Of a stretch of DNA of 64,000 nt, positions 44,751 to 53,754 are shown in pieces. The DNA comes from Devosia sp. FJ2-5-3 (lineage in GTDB: Bacteria; Pseudomonadota; Alphaproteobacteria; Rhizobiales; Devosiaceae), in the NCBI RefSeq assembly GCF_029201545.1, contig NZ_CP104007.1:3444501-3508500 (forward strand), written 5' to 3'. Position 1 is the first letter of the stretch. The number at the start of each line of letters is the position of its first letter. The position numbers and the translations under genes are program-made. The notes below the pieces were generated by a model that was given only the letters and a program-made list of their open reading frames with translations, was not told where the DNA came from and did not search any database.

Positions 44751-45089
44751 ATGGCGCATATTGTGCGGGCAGCTGACCAGATCCGCGGCAGCGGAAAAAC
44801 CATACGCTTCGAAGGCGCCACGGCAGGGACGCCGATTTCGTTCTTTGCGGTGGATGTAGGGCCAGGACAGGGGCCGAAACTGCACCGGCACCCCTATGCC
44901 GAGACATGGGTGGTCAAGCGTGGGCGGGCGCTGGTGGTGGCGGGAAGCGAGCATTTCGAAATCGGGCCGGACGATGTGGCCGTGGTGCCGGCGGAGGTGC
45001 CGCACAAATTTACCGCCATCGGGACCGAGCGGCTGGAAATGACCTGCATTCACGCGGCGGGGACGATGGTGCAGGAGAATCTGGAATGA
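44751..45089 (+). CDS. Cupin domain protein
   Basis: A 112-residue small beta-barrel protein. Metal-binding cupin motif 1 is in GPGQGPKLHRHPYAETWVVKRGRALV (His-x-His with downstream Glu and Gly), motif 2 in VVPAEVPHKFTAIG. It binds a metal or a small molecule; exact role unknown. ATG 44751. Its stop overlaps the start of the following hydrolase by four bases (ATGA), so the two are co-translated and may act on the same compound. Confidence 0.88.
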   Translation: MAHIVRAADQIRGSGKTIRFEGATAGTPISFFAVDVGPGQGPKLHRHPYAETWVVKRGRALVVAGSEHFEIGPDDVAVVPAEVPHKFTAIGTERLEMTCIHAAGTMVQENLE

Positions 45090-45967
45090 GAGGGCTGGCA
45101 CTGGCCGCCCTCTGTGCGGTTGTGATGGCCACCGGCGCGATGGCCCAGGAACAGGGAGCAACACAGATGAACGCCCCAAGCAAATCCTACCGCGTCGCGG
45201 TGAACGGCGTTGCGCTTCACTACGAAATTCACGGCGCGGGCAAGCCGCTGGTGATGCTGCATGGCGGGGTCAATCCGGCGGATATGTTCGGCGCGCCATT
45301 GGCGGCAATGGCCGAAACGCATCAGGTGATCGCCGTGCATCTCCGCGGGCATGGCTTGAGCAGCGACGGCGATGCGCCATGGAGTTCGGAACTGATGGCG
45401 GACGATGTCGATGCGCTGCTGGAGGCAATCGGGATCGGAAGCGCCGATGTGATGGGCTATTCGCTGGGTGGCGGCGTGGCGCTGCAACTGGCGATCCGGC
45501 ACCCGGAGCGGGTGGGCAAGCTGGTGATGGTTTCGGCCAGCATCAAGACAAGCGGGAATTATCCGGAGGTGGAGGCTGCCTTCAAGGCGATGGGGGCACA
45601 GGCGGCCGATATCGGGGCGTATCTTGCGACCACGCCCATGGGAAAGATGTATCCCGATGTGGACTGGGAAAAACTGATGCGGCGGACCGGGGAGATGGCG
45701 GCGGCGCCGTTTGACTGGTCCGAGGGGGTGAAGGCGCTGACCGTCCCCACGCTGGTGATCTTCGCCGATGCGGACATGATGTATCCGGCCCATATTGCCG
45801 AAATCTATGGGCTATTGGGCGGGGGGACGCGGGATGCGGGCGTCGATGGGGCGCTGCGGCCGACGCCGAACCAGCTCGCCATCATACCCGGGACCACGCA
45901 TTATGATCTGATCAGCAAGGGGGTGGGGCCGGTGACGGAGTTTGCCAGGGCGTTTCTGGGGGAGTGA
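45086..45967 (+). CDS. Secreted alpha/beta hydrolase
   Basis: A 293-residue alpha/beta-hydrolase fold protein with a predicted N-terminal signal peptide (MRGLALAALCAVVMATGAMAQ). Catalytic residues: nucleophile Ser in GYSLGGGVALQ (about residue 132), oxyanion segment MLHGGVNPADM, acid Asp in IFADADMMYP, and His in GTTHYDLI near the end. Substrate unknown. The start ATG overlaps the cupin stop (ATGA). A B and A repeat block follows. Confidence 0.9.
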   Translation: MRGLALAALCAVVMATGAMAQEQGATQMNAPSKSYRVAVNGVALHYEIHGAGKPLVMLHGGVNPADMFGAPLAAMAETHQVIAVHLRGHGLSSDGDAPWSSELMADDVDALLEAIGIGSADVMGYSLGGGVALQLAIRHPERVGKLVMVSASIKTSGNYPEVEAAFKAMGAQAADIGAYLATTPMGKMYPDVDWEKLMRRTGEMAAAPFDWSEGVKALTVPTLVIFADADMMYPAHIAEIYGLLGGGTRDAGVDGALRPTPNQLAIIPGTTHYDLISKGVGPVTEFARAFLGE

Positions 45968-45997
45968 GGCGATAGAGCCGAGGGATTGGGGCTTTCG

Positions 45998-46160
45998 GAG
46001 TGGCCCTCGGGTCGAGCCCGAGGGAAGCCGGGGGGACAATTTGGGGGATCGGGGCTCCCGTACCCCCACCCGACCTCCCCCTCGAAGGGGGAGGAGTGGA
46101 GCGGGGCTCTCGATGTCTGGCTTTCCACTGGTCGGTCCCTCCCCCGTCTTCCGGGGGAGG
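45998..46160. repeat. B-A-A repeat block
   Basis: Type B hairpin GAGTGGCCCTCGGGTCGAGCCCGAGGG (45998-46026), type A hairpin CCTCCCCC/GGGGGAGG (46074-46081, 46087-46094), then CCTCCCCCG/CGGGGGAGG (46138-46146, 46152-46160). All lie in the 203-bp convergent gap between the alpha/beta hydrolase and the dehydrogenase gene. No T-run; no coding sequence seen. Confidence 0.78.
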
Positions 46161-46171
46161 TTAGGAGGGGG

Positions 46172-47101
46172 TCAGACGACGGCCGAGATCAGCGGTTCGC
46201 CGGCGAAGTGTTTTTCGAGATTGGCGACGAGAAGCGCGCCCATGGCGTCGCGGGTCTGGTTGGTGGCGCTGCCCTGGTGGGGGGAGAGCACGACATTGTC
46301 GAGGCCGAAGAGCGCTTCGGGGACCGAGGGCTCGTCTTCGAAGACGTCGAGGGCCGCACCACCGAGGCCGCCGCTTTGCAGGAGCTCGACCATGGCGGCT
46401 TCATCGACGAGCGTGCCGCGCGCGACGTTGACGATGGCGCCCTTGGGGCCGAGGGCTTCGAGGACTTTTCGCGAGACGATCTTCTCGGTGCCCTTGCCGC
46501 CGGGGGCGATGATCACCAGCCAGTCGGCGTCGCGGGCCATGTCTTCGAGATTGTCGTAATAGACATAGGGGACCGAAGGCTGGGCATGGCGGCCGTGATA
46601 GACGACGCGCATTTTCATGGCCTGGGCGCGGGTGGCGATTTCCTTGCCGATACGGCCAAGGCCCAGAATGCCCACGGTCTTGCCGGTCAATTCGGAGAAA
46701 AGGCCGAAATTGCCGGCGAGCCATTTGCCCTGGCGCACATATTGGTCGGACTGGGGGATGCGGCGGGCCAGCGAGATCATGAGGCCGATGGTGAGCTCGG
46801 CCACCGCATCGTTGAGCACGTCGGGCGTGTTGGTGACGCGGATATTGCGGGCCTTGGCGGTGGCGGTGTCGATATTGTCATAGCCGACGCCGAAGCTGGC
46901 GATGATTTCGAGATTGGGAAGCGCGTCCATGAGATCGGCCTGCACGCCGGAGCCGGCATGGGCGCGGATGCGGGCGCCGTTTTGCTTGAGCCAGGCGGAT
47001 TTGTCGGCCTGTTCATGGAGTTTGTGGACGGTGTAGCGCTCGGCAAGCGCCTCTTCGCAGGAGGCCAGCAGCGGGCCGGTCTGGAGAATCTCGATGGTCA
47101 T
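46172..47101 (-). CDS. D-isomer 2-hydroxyacid dehydrogenase (GhrB/hydroxypyruvate reductase-like)
   Basis: A 309-residue NAD(P)-dependent reductase of glyoxylate, hydroxypyruvate or similar acids. The nucleotide-binding motif is VGILGLGRIGKEIATRAQAM near residues 140-160; catalytic residues are Arg in VNVARGTLVDEAAMV, Glu in LDVFEDEP and His in LSPHQGSAT (about residue 280). The N-terminus MTIEILQTGPLL is short. It is divergent from nothing nearby and precedes the B-A-A repeat block at its 3' end. Substrate is not decided by sequence. Confidence 0.92.
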   Translation of the reverse strand: MTIEILQTGPLLASCEEALAERYTVHKLHEQADKSAWLKQNGARIRAHAGSGVQADLMDALPNLEIIASFGVGYDNIDTATAKARNIRVTNTPDVLNDAVAELTIGLMISLARRIPQSDQYVRQGKWLAGNFGLFSELTGKTVGILGLGRIGKEIATRAQAMKMRVVYHGRHAQPSVPYVYYDNLEDMARDADWLVIIAPGGKGTEKIVSRKVLEALGPKGAIVNVARGTLVDEAAMVELLQSGGLGGAALDVFEDEPSVPEALFGLDNVVLSPHQGSATNQTRDAMGALLVANLEKHFAGEPLISAVV

Positions 47102-47186
47102 GAAAAGCGTCCCCCTCGGGTAGCAATGGAATAATAGTCAATATCGATGACGCGTCACCCCGTGACCGGGTTGCGTGTCAAAAACC

Positions 47187-48122
47187 CTAAAAGCTCAGAA
47201 TATAGAGCCAGGCGGAAATGGTCAGCGCCGACAATATGGTGGCGATGAGAATGGTGTTGGCGGCGACGCTGGTGCCGCGGTCGTAATAGGTGGCGAAGAC
47301 ATAGATGTTCACCCCGGCCGGCATGGCGGCGAGGAGGATGCCATAGCGGGCGATGTCCATCGGCACGCCGAGCACATGGATCATCAGCACATAGGCGAGC
47401 AGCGGGTGAAGGATGAGCTTTATGAGCGAGGCCACCAGCGCCTGACGCCAGTTTTCCGAGAGCTTGAATTCGTTGAGCGCGCCGCCAATGCCGAAGAGCG
47501 CGGCGGGAACCACGGCCTGGCTCATCATGGAGAAAAACGCCTCGGCCGGCTCGATGAGCTGGAGATTGATGAGCGAGCCGATAATTCCGGCGGCAATGCC
47601 CCAGATCAGCGGATTGGAGACGACGCGGCGCACGGCGACGATGAGGGTCTTGCCCAGCGGCTGGCCATCGCGGCGGACGAGTTCCATCGTCACCATGCCG
47701 AGAGTGAGCAGGATCGCGCCATGGAGCCCGATAATGGACAGGGTGACCGGCAGGGCCCCTTCCCCGTAAGCGCGGGTGAGAATGGGCAGGCCGATGAGCA
47801 CGGTATTGGTGAAGGTGCCGGCAAAACCGACCGAGACGCTTTCGCCCGGACGATTGGCAAAGACACGCCGGGCGATGAAGATGCCGACGGCAAAGCAGAT
47901 GAAGGCGCCGAGATAAAACGGCCCGATGATGGAAAGATTGAACGCCGAGCGGAAATCGCTGGTCAGGATGGACAGGAAGAGCAGGCAGGGCGTCGCGAAA
48001 TTATTGACGAAGGCGATGAGGCTTTTGACACCCTCGGCCGGGAACAGGCGGAAGCGAACGGCGCCAAAGCCAAGCGCCATCATGGCGAAGATGGGCGCGA
48101 TAACAAAGAGGATGTCGAGCAT
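47187..48122 (-). CDS. AEC family transporter
   Basis: A 311-residue auxin-efflux-carrier (AEC/mdcF-type) membrane protein with about ten hydrophobic segments in two halves. Features: N-terminal LDILFVIAPIFAMMALGFG, FLSILTSDFR, and the second-half AGIIGSLINL and VLGVPMDIARYGILLAAMPAGVN. Members export malonate, malate or other organic anions. It lies 85 bp upstream of the dehydrogenase on the same strand, and is divergent from glpD; a role linked to the neighbouring hydroxyacid enzyme is only suggested by position. Confidence 0.9.
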   Translation of the reverse strand: MLDILFVIAPIFAMMALGFGAVRFRLFPAEGVKSLIAFVNNFATPCLLFLSILTSDFRSAFNLSIIGPFYLGAFICFAVGIFIARRVFANRPGESVSVGFAGTFTNTVLIGLPILTRAYGEGALPVTLSIIGLHGAILLTLGMVTMELVRRDGQPLGKTLIVAVRRVVSNPLIWGIAAGIIGSLINLQLIEPAEAFFSMMSQAVVPAALFGIGGALNEFKLSENWRQALVASLIKLILHPLLAYVLMIHVLGVPMDIARYGILLAAMPAGVNIYVFATYYDRGTSVAANTILIATILSALTISAWLYILSF

Positions 48123-48216
48123 TGGCCTGCAGGTCCGGGCCGGAGGAACAGCGCAGGCCTAAACGTTCATTCCGGTGTGGTCAATTGCGATCTGGTATGG
48201 AAGGAGTCTCCTGCCA

Positions 48217-48267
48217 AAACGAAACATAAAGCGTTCACAAACGAAAGATACTGACGTAAAAACGAAA
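48217..48267 (+). promoter_or_regulatory. Three direct AAACGAAA repeats before glpD (candidate operator)
   Basis: AAACGAAA occurs at 48217-48224, 48239-48246 and 48260-48267, i.e. spaced by 22 and 21 bp, two helical turns each, so all three face the same side of DNA. Repeated TTTCG-type words are typical of operators of DeoR-family repressors, to which GlpR belongs. The last repeat ends 17 bp before the glpD ATG. Repressor identity is inferred; no glpR lies in the window. Confidence 0.6.
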
Positions 48268-48284
48268 GGCGCGGGGATAAGATC

Positions 48285-49778
48285 ATGAGCGAGACGGCGA
48301 TGCTGGATGTTTTCGTCATTGGCGGGGGGATCAATGGCGCGAGCGTCGCCCGCGACGCGGTCGGGCGCGGCTTCACCGTCGGTCTCGCCGAAATGAACGA
48401 CTTTGCCTCGGGCACGAGTTCGGCCGCGACCAAGCTGGTGCATGGCGGGCTGCGCTATCTCGAGCATTATGAATTTCGCCTGGTGCATGAGGCGCTTGCC
48501 GAGCGCGAAGTGCTGTGGGCGGCGGCACCGCATATCATCTGGCCGCTGCGCTTCGTCCTTCCCCACCACAAGGGCCTGCGCCCGGCCTTCGTGCTGCGCT
48601 CGGGGCTCGCCATGTATGACTATATGGGCGGGCGCAAATTGCTGCCGCCGACCAAGACGCTGGACCTGACGCGCGATGTGACCGGCAAGCCGCTGAAGCC
48701 GGGTTTCAGGCTCGGGTTCGAATATTCGGACTGCTGGGTGGACGATGCGCGCTTTGTGGTGCTGAACGCCCGCGACGCGGCGGACAAGGGCGCAAAGATC
48801 TTTGTGCGCACCAAGGTGGTGTCGGCGCGGCGCGAGCATGGCGGCTGGACCATCGAACTCGATGGCGAGGGCGGGCGTGAGAACGTACGCGCAAAACTGC
48901 TGGTCAATGCGGCCGGACCCTGGGTGGACAATGTCATCAATGGGGTGATGGGCAAGAACGGGGCGCGCAATGTGCGGCTGGTCCAGGGTAGCCATATCGT
49001 GGTGAAAAAGCTCTATGATCACGACCGCTGCTATATTTTCCAGAACGGGGATGGGCGGATCATTTTCGCCATTCCCTATCAGGATGATTTTACCCTGATC
49101 GGCACAACCGACCGGGATTATGTCGGCGACCCCAAGGATGTGAAGATTTCCGAAGAGGAGACGGATTATCTCCTTGGCGCGGCCAGCGAATATTTCGCCA
49201 AGCCGGTGACGCGGGACGAGATCGTCTGGAGCTATTCGGGCGTGCGGCCGCTGTTCGACGATGGCGCCAGCGCGGCGCAGGAGGCAACGCGCGACTATGT
49301 GCTGAAGGTCGATGGCACCGCCAGTGAGGGCGCGGCGATCAATGTGTTTGGCGGCAAGCTGACGACCTCGCGGCGGCTGGCGGAATCGGTGCTGGAAAAG
49401 ATCGAGGGGTTGCTCGGACACAAGGGCCCGGCCTGGACCAAGCAAAGCACCCTGCCCGGCGGCGATTTCCCGACACTCAATTTCGAGGCGGAAGTGCGCC
49501 GGCTGGGCATGGATTTTTCCGATTTGCCACAGAAGCTGACGCGGCGGCTGATGCGGCTTTATGGGACCAAGGCGCGGGTGCTGCTGGGGGAGCACAAGAG
49601 TGTGGAGGCGCTGGGGACCCATTTTGGCGCCGATCTCTACGCGGCCGAGGTGGATTATCTAGTTGCAGAGGAATGGGCGCGGACGGCACAAGATATTTTG
49701 TGGCGGCGCACGAAGTTGGGGCTGCGGGTCGGGCCGGAGGATGTGGCGCGGCTGGAGGATTATCTGGCGGGCAAGTGA
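48285..49778 (+). CDS. glpD: Glycerol-3-phosphate dehydrogenase, FAD-dependent
   Basis: Membrane-associated flavoenzyme oxidising glycerol-3-phosphate to dihydroxyacetone phosphate and passing electrons to quinone, 497 residues. FAD-binding motif VIGGGINGASVARDA is at about residues 8-22; substrate-binding region LVHGGLRYLEHYEFRLV at about 45-60; GTTDRDYVGDP near 280, and the C-terminal cap domain with ARVLLGEHKSVEALG. The ATG at 48285 has a GGGGA purine run upstream. Three AAACGAAA repeats precede it. glpK follows 253 bp later on the same strand, separated by repeats. Confidence 0.97.
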   Translation: MSETAMLDVFVIGGGINGASVARDAVGRGFTVGLAEMNDFASGTSSAATKLVHGGLRYLEHYEFRLVHEALAEREVLWAAAPHIIWPLRFVLPHHKGLRPAFVLRSGLAMYDYMGGRKLLPPTKTLDLTRDVTGKPLKPGFRLGFEYSDCWVDDARFVVLNARDAADKGAKIFVRTKVVSARREHGGWTIELDGEGGRENVRAKLLVNAAGPWVDNVINGVMGKNGARNVRLVQGSHIVVKKLYDHDRCYIFQNGDGRIIFAIPYQDDFTLIGTTDRDYVGDPKDVKISEEETDYLLGAASEYFAKPVTRDEIVWSYSGVRPLFDDGASAAQEATRDYVLKVDGTASEGAAINVFGGKLTTSRRLAESVLEKIEGLLGHKGPAWTKQSTLPGGDFPTLNFEAEVRRLGMDFSDLPQKLTRRLMRLYGTKARVLLGEHKSVEALGTHFGADLYAAEVDYLVAEEWARTAQDILWRRTKLGLRVGPEDVARLEDYLAGK

Positions 49779-49780
49779 GA

Positions 49781-49945
49781 CCCCCTCCCCTCCTCCCCTG
49801 AAGGCGGGGGAGGAGGGGGGCGGTGGTGGTGGGGAGAGCCTCGGCAGTATTCCCTCGGGCTTGACCCGAGGGGCTCTATCGGCGGGTAACTTGCCTGCAT
49901 CTGGGCTCGCGGAGTGGCCCTCGGGTCAAGCCCGAGGGAAGCGGG
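49781..49945. repeat. A-B-B repeat block between glpD and glpK
   Basis: Type A hairpin CCTCCCC/GGGGAGG (49792-49798, 49807-49813) just after the glpD stop, then two type B hairpins in opposite orientation: CCCTCGGGCTTGACCCGAGGG (49852-49872) and CCCTCGGGTCAAGCCCGAGGG (49918-49938). The two B copies are reverse complements of each other and could pair to form a ~90-bp hairpin. No coding sequence and no T-run are seen. Confidence 0.8.
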
Positions 49946-50031
49946 GCTTCGCAAAATGATTTGGGCAAAGCTGCGCACCCGAACCGAAAGGTCCCGAAAG
50001 GGGAGAGGGTGACGCAGCAGGTGGAGGGAAA

Positions 50032-51522
50032 ATGACAAAATATATTCTGGCTATCGATCAGGGGACGACGTCGAGCCGGGCGATTGTGTTCGATGCGGAC
50101 CGCAAGATCGTTGGGGTGGGCCAGAAGGAATTTACCCAGATTTTCCCGAGGGATGGCTGGGTGGAGCATGACCCGGAGGAGATCTGGGAGAGTGTGGTTT
50201 CGACCATTCGGATTGCGCTCGAGAAGGCCGGGATCGGCGCCGGGGATGTGGCGGCAATCGGGATTACCAATCAGCGCGAGACGACGCTGATCTGGGACCG
50301 GGCGAGCGGCAAGCCGATCCACAATGCGATCGTCTGGCAGGATCGGCGGACGGCTTCGATCTGTGCGGGGCTGAAAGAGGCAGGGCATGAGGCGCTGTTC
50401 ACCGAGCGCACGGGACTGCTGCTCGACCCCTATTTTTCCGGCACCAAGGTGAAGTGGCTGCTCGAGACGGTCGAGGGCGCGCGCGAACGGGCGGAACAGG
50501 GTGAGCTGGCCTTCGGGACGGTGGACAGCTTTCTGATCTGGCGGCTGACGGGAGGGCGGGTGCATGCCACCGACGCGACCAATGCGGCGCGGACGTTGAT
50601 GTTCGATATTTCGCGCAATATTTGGGACGAGGAATTGTTGGGCCTCCTTGGCGTGCCGAAGGCGCTGCTGCCGGAGGTGAAGGATTGCGCCGATGATTTC
50701 GGGACAACCGATGCAAGCCTCTTTGGGGCGGAAATTCCCATCCTTGGCGTTGCGGGCGACCAGCATGCGGCGACGATCGGACAGGCCTGTTTCGAACCGG
50801 GCATGGTGAAATCGACCTATGGGACCGGGTGTTTTGCCGTGCTCAATACCGGGCGGGATCTGGTCCGCTCCAATAATCGGCTGCTGACCACAATCGCCTA
50901 TCGGCTCGATGGCGAGACCATTTATGCACTCGAGGGATCGATCTTCATCGCCGGGGCGGCGGTGCAGTGGATCCGCGACGGGCTGAAACTGGTGCAGCAT
51001 GCCAGCGAGACCGGCCCGCTGGCGCGCAGCGCAGACCCGAGCCAGCATGTCTATATGGTGCCGGCATTCGTGGGGCTGGGCGCGCCCTGGTGGGACGCCG
51101 AGGCGCGGGGCGCCATTTATGGGCTGACGCGCAATACCGGGCCGGCCGAAATCGCCCGGGCGGCGCTGGAGGCAGTTTGCTACCAGACGCGGGATTTGCT
51201 CGAGGCGATGCGAAAGGACTGGCAGGGCGACGGCAAGGAGACGGTGCTGCGGGTCGATGGCGGCATGGTGGCATCGGACTGGACGATGCAGTTTCTCGCC
51301 GACATTCTCGATGCGCCGGTCGACCGCCCGACGATCCTGGAGACGACGGCGCTGGGGGCGGCGTGGCTCGCCGGCATGAAGGCGGGCATCTGGCCGGGCA
51401 TGGATGCGTTCGCCCAGAGCTGGGCGCGCGATATCCGCTTCGAGCCGAAAATGGATGAGGCGGTGCGCGAAGAGAAAGTGCGCGGCTGGGATGATGCGGT
51501 GCAGCGGACCCTGACGCGTTAG
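50032..51522 (+). CDS. glpK: Glycerol kinase
   Basis: ATP-dependent phosphorylation of glycerol, 496 residues, FGGY family. Phosphate-binding motifs: [17 protein letters not shown] at the N-terminus, [19 protein letters not shown] near 80, [26 protein letters not shown] near 165, and the FGGY signature region [17 protein letters not shown] near 405. It follows glpD in the same direction, so glycerol uptake and oxidation are encoded together; a glycerol facilitator gene is not in the window. Confidence 0.97.
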   Translation: MTKYILAIDQGTTSSRAIVFDADRKIVGVGQKEFTQIFPRDGWVEHDPEEIWESVVSTIRIALEKAGIGAGDVAAIGITNQRETTLIWDRASGKPIHNAIVWQDRRTASICAGLKEAGHEALFTERTGLLLDPYFSGTKVKWLLETVEGARERAEQGELAFGTVDSFLIWRLTGGRVHATDATNAARTLMFDISRNIWDEELLGLLGVPKALLPEVKDCADDFGTTDASLFGAEIPILGVAGDQHAATIGQACFEPGMVKSTYGTGCFAVLNTGRDLVRSNNRLLTTIAYRLDGETIYALEGSIFIAGAAVQWIRDGLKLVQHASETGPLARSADPSQHVYMVPAFVGLGAPWWDAEARGAIYGLTRNTGPAEIARAALEAVCYQTRDLLEAMRKDWQGDGKETVLRVDGGMVASDWTMQFLADILDAPVDRPTILETTALGAAWLAGMKAGIWPGMDAFAQSWARDIRFEPKMDEAVREEKVRGWDDAVQRTLTR

Positions 51523-51542
51523 GGCAAGGACTGGTGGCTCGC

Positions 51543-51706
51543 CCCCTCCCCGGCCCTCCCCTCAAGGGGGAGGGTGTCTGGCCGGTGGGCTTGGGGAGAA
51601 TGGGGCTGGCGGAGTGGCCCTCGGGTCAAGCCCGAGGGAACCTGGCGGGCGACGATGGTTCGGGGCTTTGCTAAGGCACACCCATCCCCTCAAGGGGGGA
51701 GGTGAC
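51543..51706. repeat. A-B-A repeat block after glpK
   Basis: Type A hairpin CCCTCCCC/GGGGAGGG (51554-51561, 51567-51574) with leading CCCCCTCCCCGG, type B hairpin GAGTGGCCCTCGGGTCAAGCCCGAGGG (51612-51638), and a degraded type A copy CATCCCCTCAAGGGGGGAGGTGACG (51683-51706). The block fills the 203-bp convergent gap between glpK and the DUF1499 gene. Confidence 0.78.
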
Positions 51707-51725
51707 GCATCGTCTATGCGCAGAG

Positions 51726-52550
51726 TTAACCGCCTGCGTCCTCGACCTCAGGAGCGGCATCTTCGTCGGCGGGTTGGGGCTGGTTGGCGTTGGGGTTGTC
51801 GCGCAGGAGCGTGGTGACTTCGCCGTCGAGGGCGACCATGAATTCGGAAATGCGCAGGCCATTGGAGCCGAAATCGTGCACGGCATTGATCGAGGCCGAG
51901 CGCATGTCGATGGCCGCGCCCTGCGGGTCCGGGGAAACGCGGATCACCACTTCCTCGCGCCAGCCGGCGAGCGTCGTGATGCGCGCATTGAGCCGCCCAT
52001 CCGGTCCGTTTTCGCCCGGAGCATAGCGCAGGCGCACATCCCAGCCGCGCTCGGCAACGAGGCGCTCGGCCATGGAAAAGAGTTGCGCCGGATCGAGCGG
52101 ATAGCGGCGCGTCGTGGCATTGGGGAAAATCCGGGCCTGATCATCGGCGGAGATCAGCTGCGGAGCGGGCATGGCCCGCGTATCGGGCAGGAAGAGCAGC
52201 GGCAGTTCGCCCCACGCTGTCGTGGCGATGTCGGTGACCGGCGGGTAGCGCCAGGCGAGATACCCATAATAGGAAAAGGGCAGAAGGCAGACCAAGCCCA
52301 GGAAGAGCCCCATCAGCGCCCTGCCCCAGCCCTGATCGCCACTGTACCACAGACGCATCAGCGCGAGCAGCGCAACGAGTATGGCAAGGAGCGCCAGAGC
52401 GCCGGCGATCAAGGCGGCGATGGAGAAGCTGGGGGAATCGATAAAGCCAAGGTGGTGCAAGCCAATGGGCAAGACCAGCAGCGGCACAGCCAGCCGGCCC
52501 AGCCGCTGTGCCCAGATGGCCCATTTCGAGGTACGGATCAGTATGCGCAC
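51726..52550 (-). CDS. DUF1499 domain membrane protein
   Basis: A 274-residue protein. It has three or four hydrophobic segments in the first ~115 residues (LAVPLLVLPIGLHHL, SIAALIAGALALLAILVALLALMRL, ALMGLFLGLVCLLPFSYYGYLAW), then a periplasmic or cytoplasmic DUF1499 domain: PVTDIATT, a middle region, and the conserved end RSASINAVHDFGSNGLRISEFMVALD. It ends with an acidic tail (ADEDAAPEVEDAGG). Function unknown. Start is uncertain: GTG 52550 lies 11 bases after AAAGGGG, while a TTG at 52559 sits too close to it. Confidence 0.85.
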   Translation of the reverse strand: MRILIRTSKWAIWAQRLGRLAVPLLVLPIGLHHLGFIDSPSFSIAALIAGALALLAILVALLALMRLWYSGDQGWGRALMGLFLGLVCLLPFSYYGYLAWRYPPVTDIATTAWGELPLLFLPDTRAMPAPQLISADDQARIFPNATTRRYPLDPAQLFSMAERLVAERGWDVRLRYAPGENGPDGRLNARITTLAGWREEVVIRVSPDPQGAAIDMRSASINAVHDFGSNGLRISEFMVALDGEVTTLLRDNPNANQPQPADEDAAPEVEDAGG

Positions 52551-52614
52551 CGGCGCCAATTCCCCTTTGCTGCGCGCACTCTAGCGGCAAGGTCTTTCTC
52601 TAGTTTGAAGATGA

Positions 52615-53754
52615 TCAGGGCCGCTTCACTTTGGTGGCCTGAGCTTGGCACATGGTGCGGATCGCCTCCCATTCCTCCGGGGTAAACGGCGGCTCGAGAC
52701 CGGTTGGACGCTCGCGCGACAGCGCTTCGAGCGCCACTCGCCGATCATCGGTGAGGGGATGGGTGTTGAGGAGCGCCAGCGCCCGGCCGAAAGCATCATC
52801 CTGGCTGACGCGGGCGATGAGCGCCGCAAGGCCGGCGGGCTGGTAATCAAGGCGCTGGGACACGAGTGCGGCGAAGCGGTCGGCCTCGCGCTCGGCCTCG
52901 CGGGAGAAGCGCGCGTCGATGATGGTGGCGCCAAGGCCCGCTGCGACGGAAATGCCGGTCATGTCGCCGAGGATGAGGCCGATCAATGCGCCGGTGCCGG
53001 CCGTGGAGACCAGCTGCTCCATGCCGTGGCGATATGCGATATGGCCGATCTCGTGGGCGAGGACGCCGGCGAATTCATCTTGTGTGCGCGCCGCATTGAG
53101 GAGGGCCGAATGGAAATAGATCCGTCCGCCCGGAATGGCGAAGGCATTGGGAATATCGGAGCGGACGACGCGGATATCGGGGGTGAAGGGGGATGTGGTT
53201 TCGGCCAGCGCCTCGGCGGCGAAGCGGGCAATGGCGCGATTGGCCAGACTTTGCGGATCGGGATCGCACAGCGGCAATCCGGCAGCGCCGCCAAGGCTCG
53301 CCTCGACCTGTTCGGCAACGGTCGCGCCGATGCCCTCTTCCCAGCCGGGAGGAATGAGGTGGACGACGCGACTGGCGAGAAGGGGCACGAAAAGGATGTA
53401 GGCGAGGATGATCGAGGCCAGCGACAGGGTGCCGATCATGGCGAGGCGGAACTGCCTTGCGCGCTCTTGCCGCTGACGTTGGCGCAGCAGAGGCAGGGTG
53501 GCGCGGATGCGGGCGATATCGGTTTCGGTCTCCACGATGACCCGCGCGCCATCCGGGGCATCGGTGGCGCCAAGGCGCAATTGCCCGGGACGGGCAGCGA
53601 TCTGGACGAGGTTTTGCGCAGGCCAGCGGACGAGGACATCGGACGAGCCGGCGGGATGGACGAGAAGAGCGCCGTCTCCCTCGGTGCGCTCATAGCTCAG
53701 GACGACGTCGTGTACGCGGGAGGAGAGACCATCGTGGTAGCGGGCGGGTATCAT
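52615..53754 (-). CDS. M48 family zinc metallopeptidase, membrane anchored
   Basis: A 379-residue protein. An N-terminal ~100-residue region with a possible beta domain (RYHDGLSSRVHDVVLSY) is followed by a single membrane helix (LASIILAYILFVPLLASRVV), then an M48 peptidase domain with the HExxH motif in GVLAHEIGHIAYRHG near residue 250, and the third ligand in FSREAEREADRFAALV. Such M48 proteins are often called BepA/YcaL-like and act in periplasmic quality control; that role here is inferred. ATG 53754 directly follows the DUF898 stop codon, so the genes are coupled. Confidence 0.92.
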   Translation of the reverse strand: MIPARYHDGLSSRVHDVVLSYERTEGDGALLVHPAGSSDVLVRWPAQNLVQIAARPGQLRLGATDAPDGARVIVETETDIARIRATLPLLRQRQRQERARQFRLAMIGTLSLASIILAYILFVPLLASRVVHLIPPGWEEGIGATVAEQVEASLGGAAGLPLCDPDPQSLANRAIARFAAEALAETTSPFTPDIRVVRSDIPNAFAIPGGRIYFHSALLNAARTQDEFAGVLAHEIGHIAYRHGMEQLVSTAGTGALIGLILGDMTGISVAAGLGATIIDARFSREAEREADRFAALVSQRLDYQPAGLAALIARVSQDDAFGRALALLNTHPLTDDRRVALEALSRERPTGLEPPFTPEEWEAIRTMCQAQATKVKRP

